A DNA stretch of 64,000 bases from Leptolyngbya sp. FACHB-261 (GCF_014696065.1 NZ_JACJPL010000031.1:1-64000), one strand, 5' to 3'. Counted from the stretch's first letter, positions 27,434-35,991 are shown. The notes: generated by a model not told the origin, from the sequence alone. Numbers and translations: made by a program.

Positions 27434-27496
27434 TGAGATTCGAACTCACGACCCTCTCCTTGGCAAGGAGATGCTCTACCACTGAGCCACACCCGC
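27425..27496 (-). tRNA. tRNA-Gly (anticodon GCC)
   Basis: On the minus strand the acceptor GCGGGTG pairs with CACCCGC. The D arm GCTCAGTGGTAGAGC, anticodon arm TCTCC-TTGCCAA-GGAGA and T arm GTGAGTTCGAATCTCAT follow. The anticodon is GCC. The gene is 72 bases and overlaps the last 9 bases of the convergent cytochrome b6-like gene. Confidence 0.96.
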
Positions 27497-27543
27497 GTTT
27501 GCTCTTTCGAGCTTTATCATCATGCCTGAGAAATTCAGGCTTG

Positions 27544-28116
27544 TCAACCTTCAGGTGACGAATCCAGGGCTAAATTAGCGCCGATAGCGCTCCGCAGCGG
27601 ACGCTCTGCACTGCTATTGCCACCAGGTAGATTAGCGGCAGTGCGGATGCTGCGCATGAGGCTTGCCATTTCGATAGCACTCATGCCATATTCCCAGCCC
27701 TTATTGCTCTTAATGCCAGCCCGTTCTAAAGCCTGCTGCATGGTGTCCGTGGTCAAAACGCCAAAGACAACTGGCACGCCAGTCTGAAAACCAATCGCAG
27801 CAATACCTTTAGACACCTCAGACGACACATAGTCAAAATGGGGGGTATCGCCTCGGATTACAGCTCCGAGGCAGATAATCGCGTCATAGCGACCGGAAAC
27901 TGCCAATTGCCGTGCCACCAATGGCACTTCAAAACTGCCAGGCACCCAAGCGTAGTCCACTTGAGTTCCTGACGGATCAACATCAACGCCGTGGCGCTTC
28001 AGTGCGTCTTGAGTGCCTGCCAGTAGCTTGCCAGTGATCAGGTCATTAAATCGCCCAATTACGATGGCAAAACGCAAGTCCTCGGTTTGAGTGAATGTCC
28101 CCTCAAAAACCCCCAT
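27544..28116 (-). CDS. ribH: 6,7-dimethyl-8-ribityllumazine synthase
   Basis: This 190-residue enzyme performs the next-to-last step of riboflavin synthesis, joining ribityl-aminouracil and dihydroxybutanone phosphate. Motifs are VIGRFND near the N-terminus, VPGSFEVPL, the central [14 protein letters not shown] with the catalytic His, and [19 protein letters not shown]-terminal tail of about 25 residues beyond the usual end is Ser/Asn-rich. It follows psbZ by 9 bases on the same strand, an arrangement seen in other cyanobacteria and probably one transcript. Confidence 0.96.
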   Translation of the reverse strand: MGVFEGTFTQTEDLRFAIVIGRFNDLITGKLLAGTQDALKRHGVDVDPSGTQVDYAWVPGSFEVPLVARQLAVSGRYDAIICLGAVIRGDTPHFDYVSSEVSKGIAAIGFQTGVPVVFGVLTTDTMQQALERAGIKSNKGWEYGMSAIEMASLMRSIRTAANLPGGNSSAERPLRSAIGANLALDSSPEG

Positions 28117-28125
28117 GCAATCTCT

Positions 28126-28314
28126 CTAAACCACTAAAAAGTTCAACAGACCAACCACAACCACGAGCACTAGCCAGACCCCGGAGCCCAGCAGCAGTAA
28201 GCTCTTGGATTGACCCCAGTTTTGGGGCGACGCGTAAGCAACTGGCACTGCGACGACCATCACGAAGGAAAATAGAACCAGCGCTGCCAGGGCCAGCTGA
28301 AACACAATGCTCAT
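28126..28314 (-). CDS. psbZ: Photosystem II protein PsbZ
   Basis: This 62-residue thylakoid protein has two membrane helices ([20 protein letters not shown] and [19 protein letters not shown]) joined by a short loop, [10 protein letters not shown]. Length and the SPxxWxxSK loop are diagnostic of PsbZ (Ycf9), which stabilises the photosystem II core and its antenna contacts. The ribosome site GGGAGAGG supports the start. It leads a psbZ-ribH unit. Confidence 0.95.
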   Translation of the reverse strand: MSIVFQLALAALVLFSFVMVVAVPVAYASPQNWGQSKSLLLLGSGVWLVLVVVVGLLNFLVV

Positions 28315-28398
28315 TGTAAACCTCTCCCTTGAAATGCTGCTTTTGATGGGGCCAGTCCCCTCCTCATAAAGCTACCAGGGAATCTCCCCCTTTGATTA

Positions 28399-31041
28399 AT
28401 GGACCTCATCCTTTGCCACACAACTGCGGACTTCGATACTTTGGGGGCGGCGGTTGGCGTCGCACGCTTGCTCCCAGGGGCCCGAATTGTCCTAACTGGG
28501 GGTGCCCATCCTGGCGTGCAGCAGTTTCTAGCACTTCATCGCGACGAATATCCTCTAATCGAAGCTCGCTCCGTCAATCTGGAGAAAGTTCAGCAATTGG
28601 TGGTGGTCGATGCTCAAACACGGGACCGTCTCGGTAACTGTGCAGCTTGGCTAGATCAACTGCGCGGACGACCGATTCGGGTCTACGATCACCACCTTGC
28701 AGCTGAGTCCGATTTGGGTGCGACCGAACTGCACATTGAAGCGGTAGGAGCCACTTCTACCTTGATTGCTGAGCAATTGCAGCAGCAGGACATCACGCTG
28801 AATCCTTATGAGGCCACGGTAATGGCCTTAGGGATTCACGTCGACACGGGTTCGCTCACCTTCGATCACACAACCCTGCGCGATGCTCAGGCATTGGTCT
28901 GGTTGATGGGTCAAGGCGCTAGCCTGCCGGTGATTGGCGAATACGTGCAACCGAGCTTATCGCCGCAAGTGCAGGAGCTGTTAACCCAAGCTCTAGAGAC
29001 CCTGGAACCTGAGACGGTTCATGGCTATAGCGTGGCCCAGTTGCTTGTGCACACTCAGGGCTACGTTGGTGGCTTGTCCAGTTTGGCAGCTCAGATTCAA
29101 GAACTAGCCGACTTGGATGCCTTGCTCTTGGGCGCAGTGTATGAAGACCGACTGAGCCTGATCGGTCGTGCCCGCAAAGACATCACTCAGCTCAACGAAT
29201 TGCTGGCGCCGTTGGGTGGGGGCGGCCATGCCAGAGCCGCTTCCGCTAGTATTCGCGGCGTCAATGCGCAACAGACCCTGAACTCCGTTTACGACCAGCT
29301 CAAGGCTCAGATTCCACCGCCGCTTCAGGCGAAGGATCTCATGTCTTCGCCGGTACGGACGATTCGTCCAGATACCACCATTGATGAGGCTCAACGAGTT
29401 CTATTGCGCTACGGACACTCTGGCCTCTCGGTGGTGAATGAGCAAGGTGCCCTAGTGGGCGTCATCTCGCGACGAGACCTGGACATCGCGCTACATCACG
29501 GCTTTGGTCATGCACCGGTGCGAGGTTATATGACCAGTCAGGTCCGCACGATCACACCGGACACGCCCCTGCCCGAGATCGAGACTCTGATGGTGACTTA
29601 TGACATTGGGCGTCTGCCTGTGCTGGATGGCTCTGAGCTGATCGGCATCGTGACGCGCACCGACGTTTTGCGCCAACTCCATGCAATTCACCGTCCCTTG
29701 GGGCTGCCTCCAGGGCTGACTCACCGCTCCTTGGCTAAGCAGCTAGAGCAATCACTAGATCCAACTCTATGGACGATTCTCAAGGCAGCAGCAGAGCAGA
29801 CTCATAGTCGGGGCTGGCAGCTTTACCTGGTCGGAGGGGCTGTGCGGGATGTGCTCTTGGGTCAGGAAAAGATGGTCATTGACCTAGACCTCGTCGTCGA
29901 TGGTGATCACCGGACCCTCCAGCAAGGTGCAGGCATTGAGCTAGCCCAAGTTCTACAGGCGTCCTATCCAGAGGCAAGACTGCAAGTGCACGGTCGCTTC
30001 CAGACCGCGGCGCTGCTCTGGCCAGAACAATCTACTTTGGGACCTGTCTGGATTGACATCGCCACTGCGCGTACCGAGTTCTATCCCTATCCTGCGGCGC
30101 ATCCAGAAGTGGAGGCTAGCTCAATCCAACAGGACCTATATCGTCGGGATTTCACCATCAATGCTCTAGCAGTGCGCCTGAGCGGGCCACGGGCAGGAGA
30201 GTTGCTAGACTTTTTTGGTGGCATGCTCGACTTGGAAGCCGCTCAGGTTCGAGTGCTCCATGCCAACAGCTTTATCGAAGATCCCACACGCATATACCGA
30301 GCTGTGCGCTTCGCAGTTCGCTTGGGCTTTCAGATTGAGCCCCAAACTGAGGGCTATATCCGGCATGCCGTTGACAGTGGGCTTCATGATGCTGTGGGTG
30401 GCGATCGCTTGAAGGGTGAACTGCACTACATCTTGGAGGCTGACTACTGGCGTCCCGCCCTCAAGCTGCTCGCTAATTTAGGAGCTCTACGATGCATCCA
30501 TGCAGAGTTGCAGATGACGCCAGCCCTTTGGCAACAAGTTGCTCGCACCGAGCGCTGGCTCAAGCGCTTCGATACAAAGCCCCAGCGACTGAACCACTTG
30601 CAAACTATCTTAGAGTTGCTAATCGCCAGTCTAAAGCCAGAACAACGGGGCGATGTAGCCCAGAAGCTACATTTGACCACAGACAGTATTGAGCGGCTAG
30701 AAAACCTGGCACAGACCGAGCAAACTCTCTGTCAATACCTGGGTAGGCTCAGCCGTCCTAGCGAGATTGTCTTTGCACTACGCGAGGTTGATCTCGGCAC
30801 GCTAGTTCTGTTCCTAGCGAGGTCTAGACCTCCCTTGCGTCGCTTCCTCTGGTGCTATTTAACGACTTGGTCGCTAGCTCAACCGCCTTTAACAGGAGAT
30901 GACCTTAAGCAACTGGGCTACCGACCAGGTCGTAGCTTTAGGACCATGTTGGACGCACTGCTGGCAGCCAAACTGGATGGTGAGGTGACAACACCCGAGC
31001 AGGCTGTCAGCTTTCTTAAAGAGAACTTTCCTTTGAACTAG
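28399..31041 (+). CDS. DHH-CBS-polyA polymerase fusion, tRNA nucleotidyltransferase
   Basis: An 880-residue fusion. Residues 1 to about 310 form a DHH/DHHA1 phosphoesterase (TADFDTLGAA, DHH at 97-99, GGGGHARAAS). Two CBS domains follow (about 315-435; MSSPVRTI and MTSQVRTI). The C-terminal part is a class II nucleotidyltransferase (LVGGAVRDVLLG, IDLDLVVDGD, RRDFTINALAVRL, EDPTRIYRAVRFAVRLGF) with the tRNA-binding helical region. Cyanobacteria use such proteins for building or repairing tRNA CCA ends, often split into CC- and A-adding enzymes. No CCA is encoded in the three tRNAs here, so this activity is required. CBS domains imply nucleotide sensing. The exact C or A specificity cannot be told. 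Confidence 0.9.
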   Translation: MDLILCHTTADFDTLGAAVGVARLLPGARIVLTGGAHPGVQQFLALHRDEYPLIEARSVNLEKVQQLVVVDAQTRDRLGNCAAWLDQLRGRPIRVYDHHLAAESDLGATELHIEAVGATSTLIAEQLQQQDITLNPYEATVMALGIHVDTGSLTFDHTTLRDAQALVWLMGQGASLPVIGEYVQPSLSPQVQELLTQALETLEPETVHGYSVAQLLVHTQGYVGGLSSLAAQIQELADLDALLLGAVYEDRLSLIGRARKDITQLNELLAPLGGGGHARAASASIRGVNAQQTLNSVYDQLKAQIPPPLQAKDLMSSPVRTIRPDTTIDEAQRVLLRYGHSGLSVVNEQGALVGVISRRDLDIALHHGFGHAPVRGYMTSQVRTITPDTPLPEIETLMVTYDIGRLPVLDGSELIGIVTRTDVLRQLHAIHRPLGLPPGLTHRSLAKQLEQSLDPTLWTILKAAAEQTHSRGWQLYLVGGAVRDVLLGQEKMVIDLDLVVDGDHRTLQQGAGIELAQVLQASYPEARLQVHGRFQTAALLWPEQSTLGPVWIDIATARTEFYPYPAAHPEVEASSIQQDLYRRDFTINALAVRLSGPRAGELLDFFGGMLDLEAAQVRVLHANSFIEDPTRIYRAVRFAVRLGFQIEPQTEGYIRHAVDSGLHDAVGGDRLKGELHYILEADYWRPALKLLANLGALRCIHAELQMTPALWQQVARTERWLKRFDTKPQRLNHLQTILELLIASLKPEQRGDVAQKLHLTTDSIERLENLAQTEQTLCQYLGRLSRPSEIVFALREVDLGTLVLFLARSRPPLRRFLWCYLTTWSLAQPPLTGDDLKQLGYRPGRSFRTMLDALLAAKLDGEVTTPEQAVSFLKENFPLN

Positions 31042-31074
31042 AGTTTGCTGAACTAGAACTGAGGAATCACAGAC

Positions 31075-31557
31075 TCAGGAATTGGTGGTTTGGGTCGCCA
31101 GCATCTGCTTGAGTCTTTCCAGTTCCTGCGCCCATCGGGGGTCTGGTTGTGCGGCTTCTGAGGGGGTAGAAGTTGTGCCAGCGGTACCAGAGCTAGAGCG
31201 GCGAGACTTGTTAGCGCTGCCGCCACCACTGCGCTTACCACCACCACTACTCCCACTACTGCTGGCCTGAGGTGCAGCCGCGGGAGGAGCCACTTCATCT
31301 TTGCCCTTTTCACGGGGTTGAGCCTTCTCTACCCGCAGTGCTTGGTCTGCAAAGACCATGCCATTGAATTTTTCAATTAACTGGTCAGCTTGTTCATCCG
31401 TGTTAACGGTAACAAAGCCAAAGCCTCGGCACTTATTGGTCTTGCGATCTGTAATTAGCTTAATCGAGATATTTTCGCCTTCCTGGATAAACAAATTTTC
31501 CAGAGCTTGACGATCAACATCTTCAGCCAAATTGCCGACGTAAAGACGAATAGACAT
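31075..31557 (-). CDS. rbp: RRM-type RNA-binding protein
   Basis: A 160-residue protein with one RNA recognition motif in residues 1-85: RNP2 is RLYVGNL near the start and RNP1 is KCRGFGFVTV. A Gly/Ser-rich low-complexity region follows (SGSSGGGKRSGGG), with a short C-terminal helix rich in charged residues. Cyanobacterial Rbp proteins of this form bind RNA, and several are cold-induced or help mRNA localise near thylakoids. The ATG at 31557 (MSIRLYVGN) is preferred over the ATG two codons upstream, since family members start there; AGAGG lies upstream. A 25-residue ORF precedes it. Confidence 0.9.
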   Translation of the reverse strand: MSIRLYVGNLAEDVDRQALENLFIQEGENISIKLITDRKTNKCRGFGFVTVNTDEQADQLIEKFNGMVFADQALRVEKAQPREKGKDEVAPPAAAPQASSSGSSGGGKRSGGGSANKSRRSSSGTAGTTSTPSEAAQPDPRWAQELERLKQMLATQTTNS

Positions 31558-31614
31558 GTGCAAGTGACCTCTAGGGTAGGTGTGGAATCGGGACTTGAGG
31601 CAAAGCTAAAAAAC

Positions 31615-31692
31615 TTAGGCAGCAACACTCAAGCGTAATGTTTCCAGGCTTAGCGCCGGACCACCCGCTGCCCGAGCAGTCGACGTTGCCAT
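31615..31692 (-). CDS. Possible small ORF upstream of rbp (25 aa)
   Basis: ATG at 31692 opens a 25-codon frame beginning MATSTARAAGGPALSLE and ending in VAA before TAA at 31615-31617. A GAGGA sequence stands about 11 bases upstream of the ATG. It ends 57 bases before the rbp start and may be a leader peptide or an independent small protein. No family is recognised. A frame of this length can arise by chance. Confidence 0.35.
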   Translation of the reverse strand: MATSTARAAGGPALSLETLRLSVAA

Positions 31693-31920
31693 AGTTTTAT
31701 TATCCTCGCCTTGACGCCTCCAAAATCATGCTGCTAGGGGCTTAACTGAGTGAAGATTCTGGCCTAGCCCTAACCACTGCAAAAACTTTAAGCAAGCGGT
31801 GCGAACGGATGGCTCACACTGTAGCAGCCGTAGTCTTCTGCTCTGCAAAGAACTGGAGAGAAGCTCTCTGCTCATTTACGCCATTCACCACCCTACCATG
31901 CCCGTCCGGTACAGCGCTAA

Positions 31921-31950
31921 ATAAAAACCAGCCGCTGGCTCCGGCTGGTC
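31921..31950 (-). terminator. Orphan minus-strand intrinsic terminator
   Basis: Read on the minus strand, ACCAGCCG-GAGCCAG-CGGCTGGT is followed by TTTTTA. The stem is 8 bp (31927-31934 and 31942-31949). No annotated minus-strand gene ends here: rbp starts well past it and the next minus-strand gene upstream ends at 33567 beyond gdhA. This implies an unannotated short transcript. Confidence 0.7.
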
Positions 31951-32068
31951 GATTGCTTGCTGTGTTGGGAGGAGGAAAACCCAAAAACGCCTGGGGCGCT
32001 GGTCAGGCACAAAAGCAAGAAATAGAGCCAACTTTCCTCGCCACCTGAACCCATCTAGCCTTTCCTGT
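31922..32068 (-). ncRNA. Candidate small RNA between rbp and gdhA
   Basis: A possible promoter on the minus strand, TTGATA (32103-32098), 18 bases, TACATT (32079-32074), would start a transcript of about 145 bases that ends at the orphan terminator. The predicted RNA contains CTCCTCCC just before the terminator hairpin, which is complementary to ribosome-binding sites, a feature common in trans-acting small RNAs, including the cyanobacterial Yfr class. It matches none of those that I can recall. Proposed from sequence only. Confidence 0.4.
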
Positions 32069-32143
32069 TAAGGAATGTAACACGACTAGTGAGCTTTTAT
32101 CAACAATTCTTCACTAGTTTTTGGAGCACAGAGCTCAAAAAAT

Positions 32144-32157
32144 GTAACGAGTTTTAC
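32144..32157 (+). promoter_or_regulatory. GTA-N8-TAC site upstream of gdhA
   Basis: GTAACGAGTTTTAC matches the NtcA consensus exactly, 78 bases before the gdhA start. No TAN3T stands at the 22-base spacing; TAACCT occurs at 13 bases. A match to GTA-N8-TAC is expected about once per 4 kb by chance, so this is suggestive only. Confidence 0.4.
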
Positions 32158-32234
32158 CAAAAGCAGGGGCTAACCTGTGCAAGGGAGTTAGCCTACCCAT
32201 AGATACCCTTCCTGCAATTGCAAGGAGACTCCCG

Positions 32235-33524
32235 ATGATGTCACCATCGCTGCTACCTCTGGTAACCCCCTCCCCAGCGCATATTTGCCCGTTTGATCAA
32301 GCATGCAGCTATCTAGAGGAAGCCGCCAAAGAGTTGCAGCTTGATTCAGGGCTACTGGCAATCCTAAGCAGCCCACGCAAAGTCGTTACAGTGTCTGTTC
32401 CTGTGAAGTTGGACAGTGGCGAAGTCCGAGTATTAGTAGGGCATCGGGTCCAACACTGCAATATTCTAGGCCCCTACAAAGGTGGCACTCGCTACCATCC
32501 TGCGGTGACCTTGCAGGAGGTATCAGCGCTGGCGATGCTAATGACCTGGAAATGTGCGCTCTTAGGAATTCCCTACGGCGGCGCTAAGGGGGGAATCGCG
32601 CTAGATCCAAATCAGTACAGTGTGGGCGAACTAGAGCGGGTTACCCGCCGCTACACTAGCGAACTGATTAACGATATCGGTCCGGCTGTCGATATCCCTG
32701 CCCCTGACATGGGCACCTCGTCACGGGAAATGGCCTGGATGATGGACACCTACTCCATGAACGTGGGTCATGCAGTACCTGGTGTAGTAACGGGCAAGCC
32801 GCTGTCCATTGGCGGTTCCCGAGGCCGTGATCTGGCTACCGGGCGAGGGGTCATGATCGTAGTTCGGGAAGCATTGGCAGAGCGAGGGCTGTCTCTTGCC
32901 GGTGTGCGGGTTGTTATCCAGGGGTTTGGCAATGTTGGTGGTGCTGCGGCCCAACTGCTCCATGATGCAGGCGCTAAAGTTCTAGCCGTGTCTAATGGTC
33001 GGGGCGGGATTTTTTGTGAAACTGGTCTTGATATTCCAGCCTTAAACGTTTATGTAGCTCAGAACCGGCAAGTCCTAGCAGGGTTCCCAGGTAGCATTGC
33101 CATCTCTAATGCTGAGTTGCTGACCCTGCCCTGTGATGTACTGATTCCAGCAGCGCTAGAGAACCAAATTACCGAAGAAAACGTCGCTCGGGTTCAGGCA
33201 ACTATCGTTGCAGAAGCGGCTAATGGGCCGGTGACCCTGGCTGCTGACCGAGCTTTAGAAGCTCGTGGCGTTACCGTACTGCCTGACATTCTGGCCAATG
33301 CCGGTGGCGTGGTAGTCAGTTACTTGGAATGGGTCCAGGGGCTTTCCTATGTATTTTGGGATGAGGAACGGGTTAACCAGGAAATGGAGGGGCTGATGGT
33401 ACAGGCTTACCGACAGGTCACTCACCAGGCAAAATTACGGCAGGTGCCGCTGCGTCTGGCCGCCTACACCTTGGGCGTCGGGCGGGTTGCCCAAGCCTTG
33501 GCTGATCGAGGTCTCTATCCCTAG
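32235..33524 (+). CDS. gdhA: Glutamate dehydrogenase (Glu/Leu/Phe/Val family)
   Basis: A 429-residue NAD(P)-dependent enzyme joining ammonium and 2-oxoglutarate to glutamate, or the reverse. Seen are GPYKGGTRYHP, the catalytic-lysine region PYGGAKGGI, the Rossmann motif GFGNVGGAAAQLLHD and NAGGVVVSYLEWVQ. Size fits the hexameric class with about 420 residues. ATG-ATG at 32235/32238 follows AAGGAG. It offers a second route for ammonium produced by NirA besides glutamine synthetase. A perfect NtcA-like site lies upstream. Convergent with a PMT gene; a short palindrome at 33540-33554 separates the two ends. Confidence 0.93.
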   Translation: MMSPSLLPLVTPSPAHICPFDQACSYLEEAAKELQLDSGLLAILSSPRKVVTVSVPVKLDSGEVRVLVGHRVQHCNILGPYKGGTRYHPAVTLQEVSALAMLMTWKCALLGIPYGGAKGGIALDPNQYSVGELERVTRRYTSELINDIGPAVDIPAPDMGTSSREMAWMMDTYSMNVGHAVPGVVTGKPLSIGGSRGRDLATGRGVMIVVREALAERGLSLAGVRVVIQGFGNVGGAAAQLLHDAGAKVLAVSNGRGGIFCETGLDIPALNVYVAQNRQVLAGFPGSIAISNAELLTLPCDVLIPAALENQITEENVARVQATIVAEAANGPVTLAADRALEARGVTVLPDILANAGGVVVSYLEWVQGLSYVFWDEERVNQEMEGLMVQAYRQVTHQAKLRQVPLRLAAYTLGVGRVAQALADRGLYP

Positions 33525-33539
33525 AAGCCTGGAGCCGCC

Positions 33540-33554
33540 AACCCTGCCAGGGTT
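33540..33554. terminator. Short palindrome between convergent genes
   Basis: AACCCTGCCAGGGTT forms a 6-bp stem with a 3-base loop in the 42-base gap between gdhA and the convergent PMT gene. It has no U-run and is only a weak terminator candidate. Confidence 0.3.
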
Positions 33555-33566
33555 AAGGGGCGCGTT

Positions 33567-35003
33567 TCAAATCCAGGACGTCAACCACATGCGCAGGCGG
33601 AAGGTCTGATAGGTCAGGGGCAAACCCATGAAGATGGGCAGCCAGAATACCAGACCCAGAGCGACTGCGAGGCTAACGCTTAGGCCCAAGCCTCGCAGTC
33701 GGCGGTTTTGCTGATGTGCCTCATAATGTCCGGACCCAAATAGGGGCTGACTGAAACTCCAATCGGTTAGCCAAGCTAGGGCTAGGAAGCTGAAAATCGA
33801 CGCCAACATGTAGTGGTAAAGAAACGTGCAACGGCCCACTAGACTCCAGGGTAGATAGTTAGCGGCATAACCCAGCAGGATGTAAAGCGGTCCCCAGGGT
33901 GCCGCTTCTACATCTTTGCGACGCCGTCCTGGATGGATGAACCAGCTCAGCAGAGAAGCCGTTAAAACCAACAGAGCCAAGGTAGAGAGCCACCAGAGAA
34001 TTGGATTGCCCATGCCGTGCAAGGCATAGACAGTCTCAGGATTAGTTCCTTTGAGGGTCTCGTAGTAGTAGCTCATCGGCCGTAGCAGCAGAGGCCAGGA
34101 CCACCAGGGTGAACAATAGGGATGTATTGGTTTGCCATTGGCTAACGTTTCGCCCAACCTCTGGTGATATTCCAACATCTGGCGATGAAGACCCCATAAT
34201 CCTGGCTCTGGGTTGATCTGCATATGTGGAATCCATTGCAGCCAATACAGCCCAATGGGAATCAGCAGAAAGCAGAACAGGATTTGAGCTGCGCTCAGTT
34301 CGGTTATACGAGAGAGGTTGGTGGTACGCTGCCCTCTGTCCCAACGCAGGAGCCGCAATACCCAAGCAACCAACCACAACAGCAGCATGGCTAGGGCAAG
34401 ACCAAGCCCATTCCACTTGACTGAGATGGCCGCTCCTAGGCTAAGGCCGGACAAGCTTAACCAGCCCCAACGTTGGCGTCCCTCCACCTTCAACCCTAGG
34501 AGAAAGAACCATTGACTCAAAATGCCAAAGAAGACCAGGAAGATATTGATCAAGCCCAATCGGGACTCGACTAGCAGCAAACCATCGGCAGCGGTAAAAA
34601 AGCCAGCCAACAAGGCAAATCCGGGTCGCTGAGCAATTTGCCAAGCCAGTCCAGCCACAACTAAGGGCAGCATTGAGCCGAAGAAGGCTTCGGTCCAGCG
34701 ATAGGTTACTGGACCAGTCCAGCCAAACCGATCAGCAACCCAAAGTCCCACAGCAATGATGTATTTGCCTAGTGGCGGGTGAGGGTCAAAAAGCTTTTCG
34801 CCCTTCAAATAATTGCGGGCGTATTTGGGATAGTAGACCTCATCAAAAACGAGTTCTTTAAAGCGGCCTAAGTCCCAAAAATGCAGCGTGACTGATAACA
34901 GCAGCAGACCTGCCAATCCTAACCAGAACCAGGCTGGCAAGAGCGCGCTGCCTCGATTAAACTGGCCTCGCGTTCCACCGGGTAATGGGCGATATTTCAC
35001 CAT
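33567..35003 (-). CDS. PMT-family (GT39) membrane glycosyltransferase
   Basis: A 478-residue polytopic protein of the dolichyl-phosphate-mannose protein mannosyltransferase family. The first extracytoplasmic loop has the catalytic Asp-Glu motif in VFDEVYYPKYA, followed by DPHPPLGKYIIA, and there are about ten membrane helices. In bacteria such enzymes move mannose from a polyprenyl phosphate donor to exported proteins or glycans. The acceptor here is unknown. It stands alone on its strand. Confidence 0.88.
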   Translation of the reverse strand: MVKYRPLPGGTRGQFNRGSALLPAWFWLGLAGLLLLSVTLHFWDLGRFKELVFDEVYYPKYARNYLKGEKLFDPHPPLGKYIIAVGLWVADRFGWTGPVTYRWTEAFFGSMLPLVVAGLAWQIAQRPGFALLAGFFTAADGLLLVESRLGLINIFLVFFGILSQWFFLLGLKVEGRQRWGWLSLSGLSLGAAISVKWNGLGLALAMLLLWLVAWVLRLLRWDRGQRTTNLSRITELSAAQILFCFLLIPIGLYWLQWIPHMQINPEPGLWGLHRQMLEYHQRLGETLANGKPIHPYCSPWWSWPLLLRPMSYYYETLKGTNPETVYALHGMGNPILWWLSTLALLVLTASLLSWFIHPGRRRKDVEAAPWGPLYILLGYAANYLPWSLVGRCTFLYHYMLASIFSFLALAWLTDWSFSQPLFGSGHYEAHQQNRRLRGLGLSVSLAVALGLVFWLPIFMGLPLTYQTFRLRMWLTSWI

Positions 35004-35072
35004 AGAATTTCCCCGGTCCCCTGGGTTTAAGATGTGTTTGCACAGGCATTCTACATCTGGAGCTACAGAGTC

Positions 35073-35558
35073 ATGACTGACGCTTCTCCTGCTAGTGCTG
35101 GTACAGGGCTAAGCCGACGCCAGCACCTTTGGATCGCAGCCAGCATCTGGACCGTCGTTGGAGCTGGGCTGCTCGCCATGGGCAGTGTGTTTCTGCTGCG
35201 CTATTCCTATCCTGGGCTAGCCGATCCGCTACATCTGAGCTTTGCTGTCCTAGCCCTAGGCATTGGGCTGGTCAAAGGGCGTTTGGTTCTGGATCGTACC
35301 GCCACTCGGGTCATTGACCGAGTTGAGGAACTCAGCCAACCCAACCCCTTCAAAAGTGTCATTCAAATGTTTGGCACTAAAACCCTATTGTTGATTGCCG
35401 CAATGATGGGGCTGGGGGTTCTATTGCGCAGGTTAGGCCTCAGCTACGAAATTCGGGGGCTAGTCTACGTTGCTGTAGGGGTGGCGCTTTTGTGGAGTTG
35501 TCGCCGGTATTGGAGTGCTGCTGCCCAAGTTCCAAGCCGATCAGAGCAGGCGGGCTAA
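35073..35558 (+). CDS. Conserved membrane protein
   Basis: A 161-residue protein with four probable membrane helices (around WIAASIWTVVGAGLLAMGSV, LSFAVLALGIGLVKG, TLLLIAAMMGLGVLLRRLG and GLVYVAVGVALLWS). No catalytic motif is seen. The ATG at 35073 starts MTDASPASAG; an upstream frame adds unconserved residues. It lies 85 bases before the HLIP gene on the same strand and may be cotranscribed. I do not recognise a named family. Confidence 0.75.
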   Translation: MTDASPASAGTGLSRRQHLWIAASIWTVVGAGLLAMGSVFLLRYSYPGLADPLHLSFAVLALGIGLVKGRLVLDRTATRVIDRVEELSQPNPFKSVIQMFGTKTLLLIAAMMGLGVLLRRLGLSYEIRGLVYVAVGVALLWSCRRYWSAAAQVPSRSEQAG

Positions 35559-35648
35559 ACTCACGGACCCAAGATGTAAAACAATGTTGCAGCTCCCCAA
35601 GGCATCAGTTACACTGCTTAACATAAGCACACAAAGAGGGCTTGAACG

Positions 35649-35801
35649 ATGGAAACCGAAAACCGCAATGCCTGGAACTGGGGTTTCACCGCAGGAGCGG
35701 AGAACTGGAATGGTCGCCTGGCAATGATTGGCTTCGTCGCAGCCCTGGCTACCGAGTTTGCTACCGGCCAAGGTGTTTTACATTTCCTGGGTTTGATGTA
35801 A
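35649..35801 (+). CDS. hli: High-light-inducible one-helix protein (HLIP)
   Basis: A 50-residue protein, [13 protein letters not shown] at the start, with the chlorophyll-binding motif in [20 protein letters not shown]. The pattern ExxNxRxAMIGF is diagnostic of the Lhc-like HLIP/Scp family, which binds chlorophyll and carotenoid as a dimer in the thylakoid and quenches excess energy during photosystem II repair. It is one of the shortest genes here. A clear intrinsic terminator follows at 35824. Confidence 0.93.
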   Translation: METENRNAWNWGFTAGAENWNGRLAMIGFVAALATEFATGQGVLHFLGLM

Positions 35802-35823
35802 GCCCCAACAGGACTGAGTTTTT

Positions 35824-35851
35824 GCGGCAGGACAAGCGCCTGCCGCTTTTT
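35824..35851 (+). terminator. Intrinsic terminator of the HLIP gene
   Basis: GCGGCAGG (35824-35831) pairs with CCTGCCGC (35839-35846) around a 7-base loop and is followed by TTTTT. It starts 22 bases after the HLIP stop. Confidence 0.9.
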
Positions 35852-35900
35852 GATGGCTACGAGTATTCTTTAGAACTCAGAACTAAAGCGGCCTAGAAGT

Positions 35901-35939
35901 TAATGCCTCTAACAACTTTGTTTGCTGTTAGAGGCATTA
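35901..35939 (-). terminator. Hairpin downstream of sigA
   Basis: A 14-bp perfect stem (35901-35914 with 35926-35939) with an 11-base loop lies 53 bases beyond the sigA stop. There is no long U-run on either side. It is a probable terminator or message-stabilising hairpin for sigA. Confidence 0.6.
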
Positions 35940-35991
35940 CAAGCCAGCGAAAGGCCACTGTCCTTGGCTCAATAGTGAGCTAACAGGAGTA

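Noticed and set aside
31809-32048. 79-codon plus-strand frame upstream of gdhA
   Set aside because: It crosses the orphan minus-strand terminator hairpin, has no family pattern and no ribosome site.
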